Made by a program: the position numbers and the translations under genes
In this document: positions 56,087 through 57,582 of the stretch, piece after piece
Position numbering within the stretch: position 1 is the first letter of the stretch
Layout of the letters: the number at the start of each line of letters is the position of its first letter
Source of the DNA: Spartobacteria bacterium
Lineage (GTDB): Bacteria; Verrucomicrobiota; Verrucomicrobiia; Chthoniobacterales; UBA6821
NCBI GenBank assembly: GCA_947466005.1
Contig: CANIBV010000002.1
Coordinates: 1-57,582 of the forward strand
Reading direction: 5' to 3'
DNA length: 57,582 nt
The notes under the pieces: generated by a model
Told to the model about the DNA's origin: nothing
Seen by the model: only the letters and a program-made list of their open reading frames with translations
Database searches by the model: none

Positions 56087-57439
56087 ATGAATTCTGATGT
56101 CCGCATGTCCGATCGCCCCGTCCGCACCCGCTTTGCCCCCTCACCCACAGGCCTCCTCCATGTCGGAGGTGCACGCACCGCCCTTTTCAACTGGATCTAT
56201 GCCCGCAAGAAGGCCGGCACCTTTGTCCTCCGTATCGAGGACACCGATCACACGCGCAACACCGAGGAGGCCAAACAGGTGATCCTGGACGGACTCCACT
56301 GGCTCGGCCTCGACTGGGACGAGGGTCCGCAGAAGGGTGGAAATTACGGCCCCTACTACCAGAGTGAGCGCGGGGCGATCTACGAAGAGTATCTGGCACG
56401 CCTTGAAAAGGCAGGCCATCTCTACGAGGACAACGGCGCCATCCGCTTCCGCTCCCCCCGTGAGAAGGTCATCGTCGAGGACGAGATCTGCGGAAAGATC
56501 GAATTCGATCTCACCAATCCCGGCACTCATCCCGACCTGACGCTTCGCCGTCCCGACGGATCCTGGATCTTCCACTTCGTGAGCGTGGTGGATGACATCG
56601 AGATGAAGATCACCCATGTGATCCGGGGAGAGGATCACCTCTCCAATACCCCGAAGCACATCGAACTCTACCGTGCCCTTGGCGCCGAGTCTCCGCGCTT
56701 CGCCCACATGCCGCTCATTCTCAACCGCGACGGCAGCAAGATGAGCAAGCGTGACGAGGGCGCCGCACTTGGCACTTATCCCGAGGCCGGCTACGCCCCC
56801 GAGGCCGTCCGCAACTACCTCAGCCTGCTCGGTTGGTCCCCCAAGGAGAACCGCGAGATCATCAGCACGGAAGAAGTTGTCGCGCTCTTTGATCTCGATC
56901 AGGTCAACCGCCGCAACGCCGCCTTCGACCTCGACAAATGCTTCTGGATTAACGGCCAGTACCTCATTGCGATGGATCTCGCACGCTACGCCGAACTGGC
57001 CATCCCCTTCCTCCAGAAGGCAGGGATCACCTGGCCGACCTGGGAGTCGCTTGAGCGCGTCCTCACGATCGTGAAGCCCAAGGTCAAGCTGCTGAAGGAT
57101 CTCCCCGAGTGGGTCGCCTGCTTCTTCACCGAGGACCTTTCCTACGACGAAGCGGCTGTCGCCAAGTCCCTCACAGGATCTGCCGCCGCCGAGCGCCTTC
57201 AGGCACTCTCCGAAGCCTATGCGGCACTTCCCACCTGGGATGCCGCCTCACTCGAAGCAACGCTGAAGGAAACCTCTGCCAAACTCGGCATCAAGACCGG
57301 CGAGATGGTTCATCCCGCTCGTGTGGCCGTCAGTGGCAGAGGCATCGGCCCAGGTCTCTATGAGATGATCGAGATCCTCGGTAAGGAACGCTCACTGGCT
57401 CGCATCGCCAAAGGAATCGAAAAAGCAGCCACCGCATGA
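56087..57439 (+). CDS. gltX: Glutamyl-tRNA synthetase
   Basis: A 450-residue class I synthetase. The HIGH-like motif is in FAPSPTGLLHVGGARTALFN, the KMSKS-like loop reads DGSKMSKRDEG, and the anticodon-binding domain follows. Whether it charges only tRNA-Glu or also tRNA-Gln cannot be decided from the sequence; no gatCAB is in the window apart from the YqeY protein. The start may be ATG at 56087 or 56105. The stop TGA overlaps the ATG of aroE. Confidence 0.95.
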   Translation: MNSDVRMSDRPVRTRFAPSPTGLLHVGGARTALFNWIYARKKAGTFVLRIEDTDHTRNTEEAKQVILDGLHWLGLDWDEGPQKGGNYGPYYQSERGAIYEEYLARLEKAGHLYEDNGAIRFRSPREKVIVEDEICGKIEFDLTNPGTHPDLTLRRPDGSWIFHFVSVVDDIEMKITHVIRGEDHLSNTPKHIELYRALGAESPRFAHMPLILNRDGSKMSKRDEGAALGTYPEAGYAPEAVRNYLSLLGWSPKENREIISTEEVVALFDLDQVNRRNAAFDLDKCFWINGQYLIAMDLARYAELAIPFLQKAGITWPTWESLERVLTIVKPKVKLLKDLPEWVACFFTEDLSYDEAAVAKSLTGSAAAERLQALSEAYAALPTWDAASLEATLKETSAKLGIKTGEMVHPARVAVSGRGIGPGLYEMIEILGKERSLARIAKGIEKAATA

Positions 57440-57582
57440 GCGAGACTCCAGAGGTCTATGCTGCCAAAGATCTCACCGATGGAGGTAAGGTTTTCGGTAA
57501 GCTGAATCCCCCGGCCCGTCTCGCCGTCTTTGGAGATCCGGTCGCCCACTCCGCATCTCCACCGATGCACAATGCGGCGCTG
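57436..57582 (+). CDS. aroE: Shikimate dehydrogenase (partial, 5' end)
   Basis: Only 49 codons are present before the window ends. ATG at 57436 overlaps the gltX stop (ATGA), so the genes are coupled. After a 30-residue leader, LAVFGDPVAHSASPPMHNAAL matches the shikimate-binding start of AroE (the S-x-S-P motif). The extra leader before this motif is longer than usual. Confidence 0.85.
   Translation, partial: MSETPEVYAAKDLTDGGKVFGKLNPPARLAVFGDPVAHSASPPMHNAAL

Overview
The window is about 57.6 kb of moderately GC-rich bacterial chromosome, packed with housekeeping genes. It most likely comes from a member of the PVC superphylum, probably Verrucomicrobiota. The reasons are a Chlamydia-like class Ic ribonucleotide reductase beta subunit, a large secreted discoidin/glycoside-hydrolase-type protein at the left edge, a protein resembling the verrucomicrobial PTPDL family, and xylose isomerase and xylulokinase genes. 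The assignment is an inference from protein resemblance; no 16S rRNA gene is present.

Layout. 1-1.3 kb: the 5' part of a secreted discoidin/glycosidase-like gene running off the left edge. 2-6 kb: nrdA-nrdB on the minus strand, with tandem NrdR boxes at the nrdA start. 6.3-10.3 kb: folC, accD, a comF-like gene and a CPBP protease gene. 10.4-13.2 kb: a small unknown gene, then tRNA-Thr, tuf, tRNA-Trp, secE and nusG (minus). 13.4-19 kb: pdxH, a YihY-type membrane protein, a small exported protein, tal, pyrG and a DUF1802 gene. 19.3-25.2 kb: a PHP phosphoesterase, tex, yidC and a Jag-like gene. 25.3-26.7 kb: rplS, rnhB and yraN (minus). 26.9-31.1 kb: xylB, ubiX and a DUF374 acyltransferase facing xylA. 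31.4-44.4 kb: a GT39-type glycosyltransferase, nth, an AsmA-like protein, a CbpA-type DnaJ, an AI-2E-type permease, 5-formyl-THF cyclo-ligase, an MBL-fold hydrolase, a cyclophilin, an aguB-like amidase coupled to an M14-type peptidase, the PTPDL-like protein and hisB-hisH-hisA. 44.5-48.9 kb: cytochrome b562, leuS, rdgB and a GNAT gene. 48.9-51.6 kb: the only clearly accessory-looking stretch, with an ISL3 transposase relic, two small alpha-beta-barrel proteins and purT. 51.7-57.6 kb: folD, an AbrB/PIN toxin-antitoxin pair, an M16 peptidase, ispD, yqeY, gltX and the start of aroE.

How the genes fit together. Several groups are coherent: dNTP synthesis (nrdAB) under likely NrdR control; one-carbon and folate metabolism spread over folC, 5-formyl-THF cyclo-ligase, folD and purT; xylose use through xylA, xylB and the pentose-phosphate enzyme tal; translation and secretion (tuf, secE, nusG, yidC, rplS, leuS, gltX, two tRNAs); and part of the histidine pathway. 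Several classic bacterial gene strings are broken here: nusG without rplKAJL, rplS without trmD, yidC without rnpA, and hisBHA without hisF.

No CRISPR array, prophage or obvious new defence system was found. The most notable signals are the class Ic reductase with its NrdR boxes, several families of short dispersed intergenic repeats (one about 38 bp long in three copies, and one MITE-like element just after tex), and translation starts that generally lack a Shine-Dalgarno sequence and often follow pyrimidine-rich leaders.
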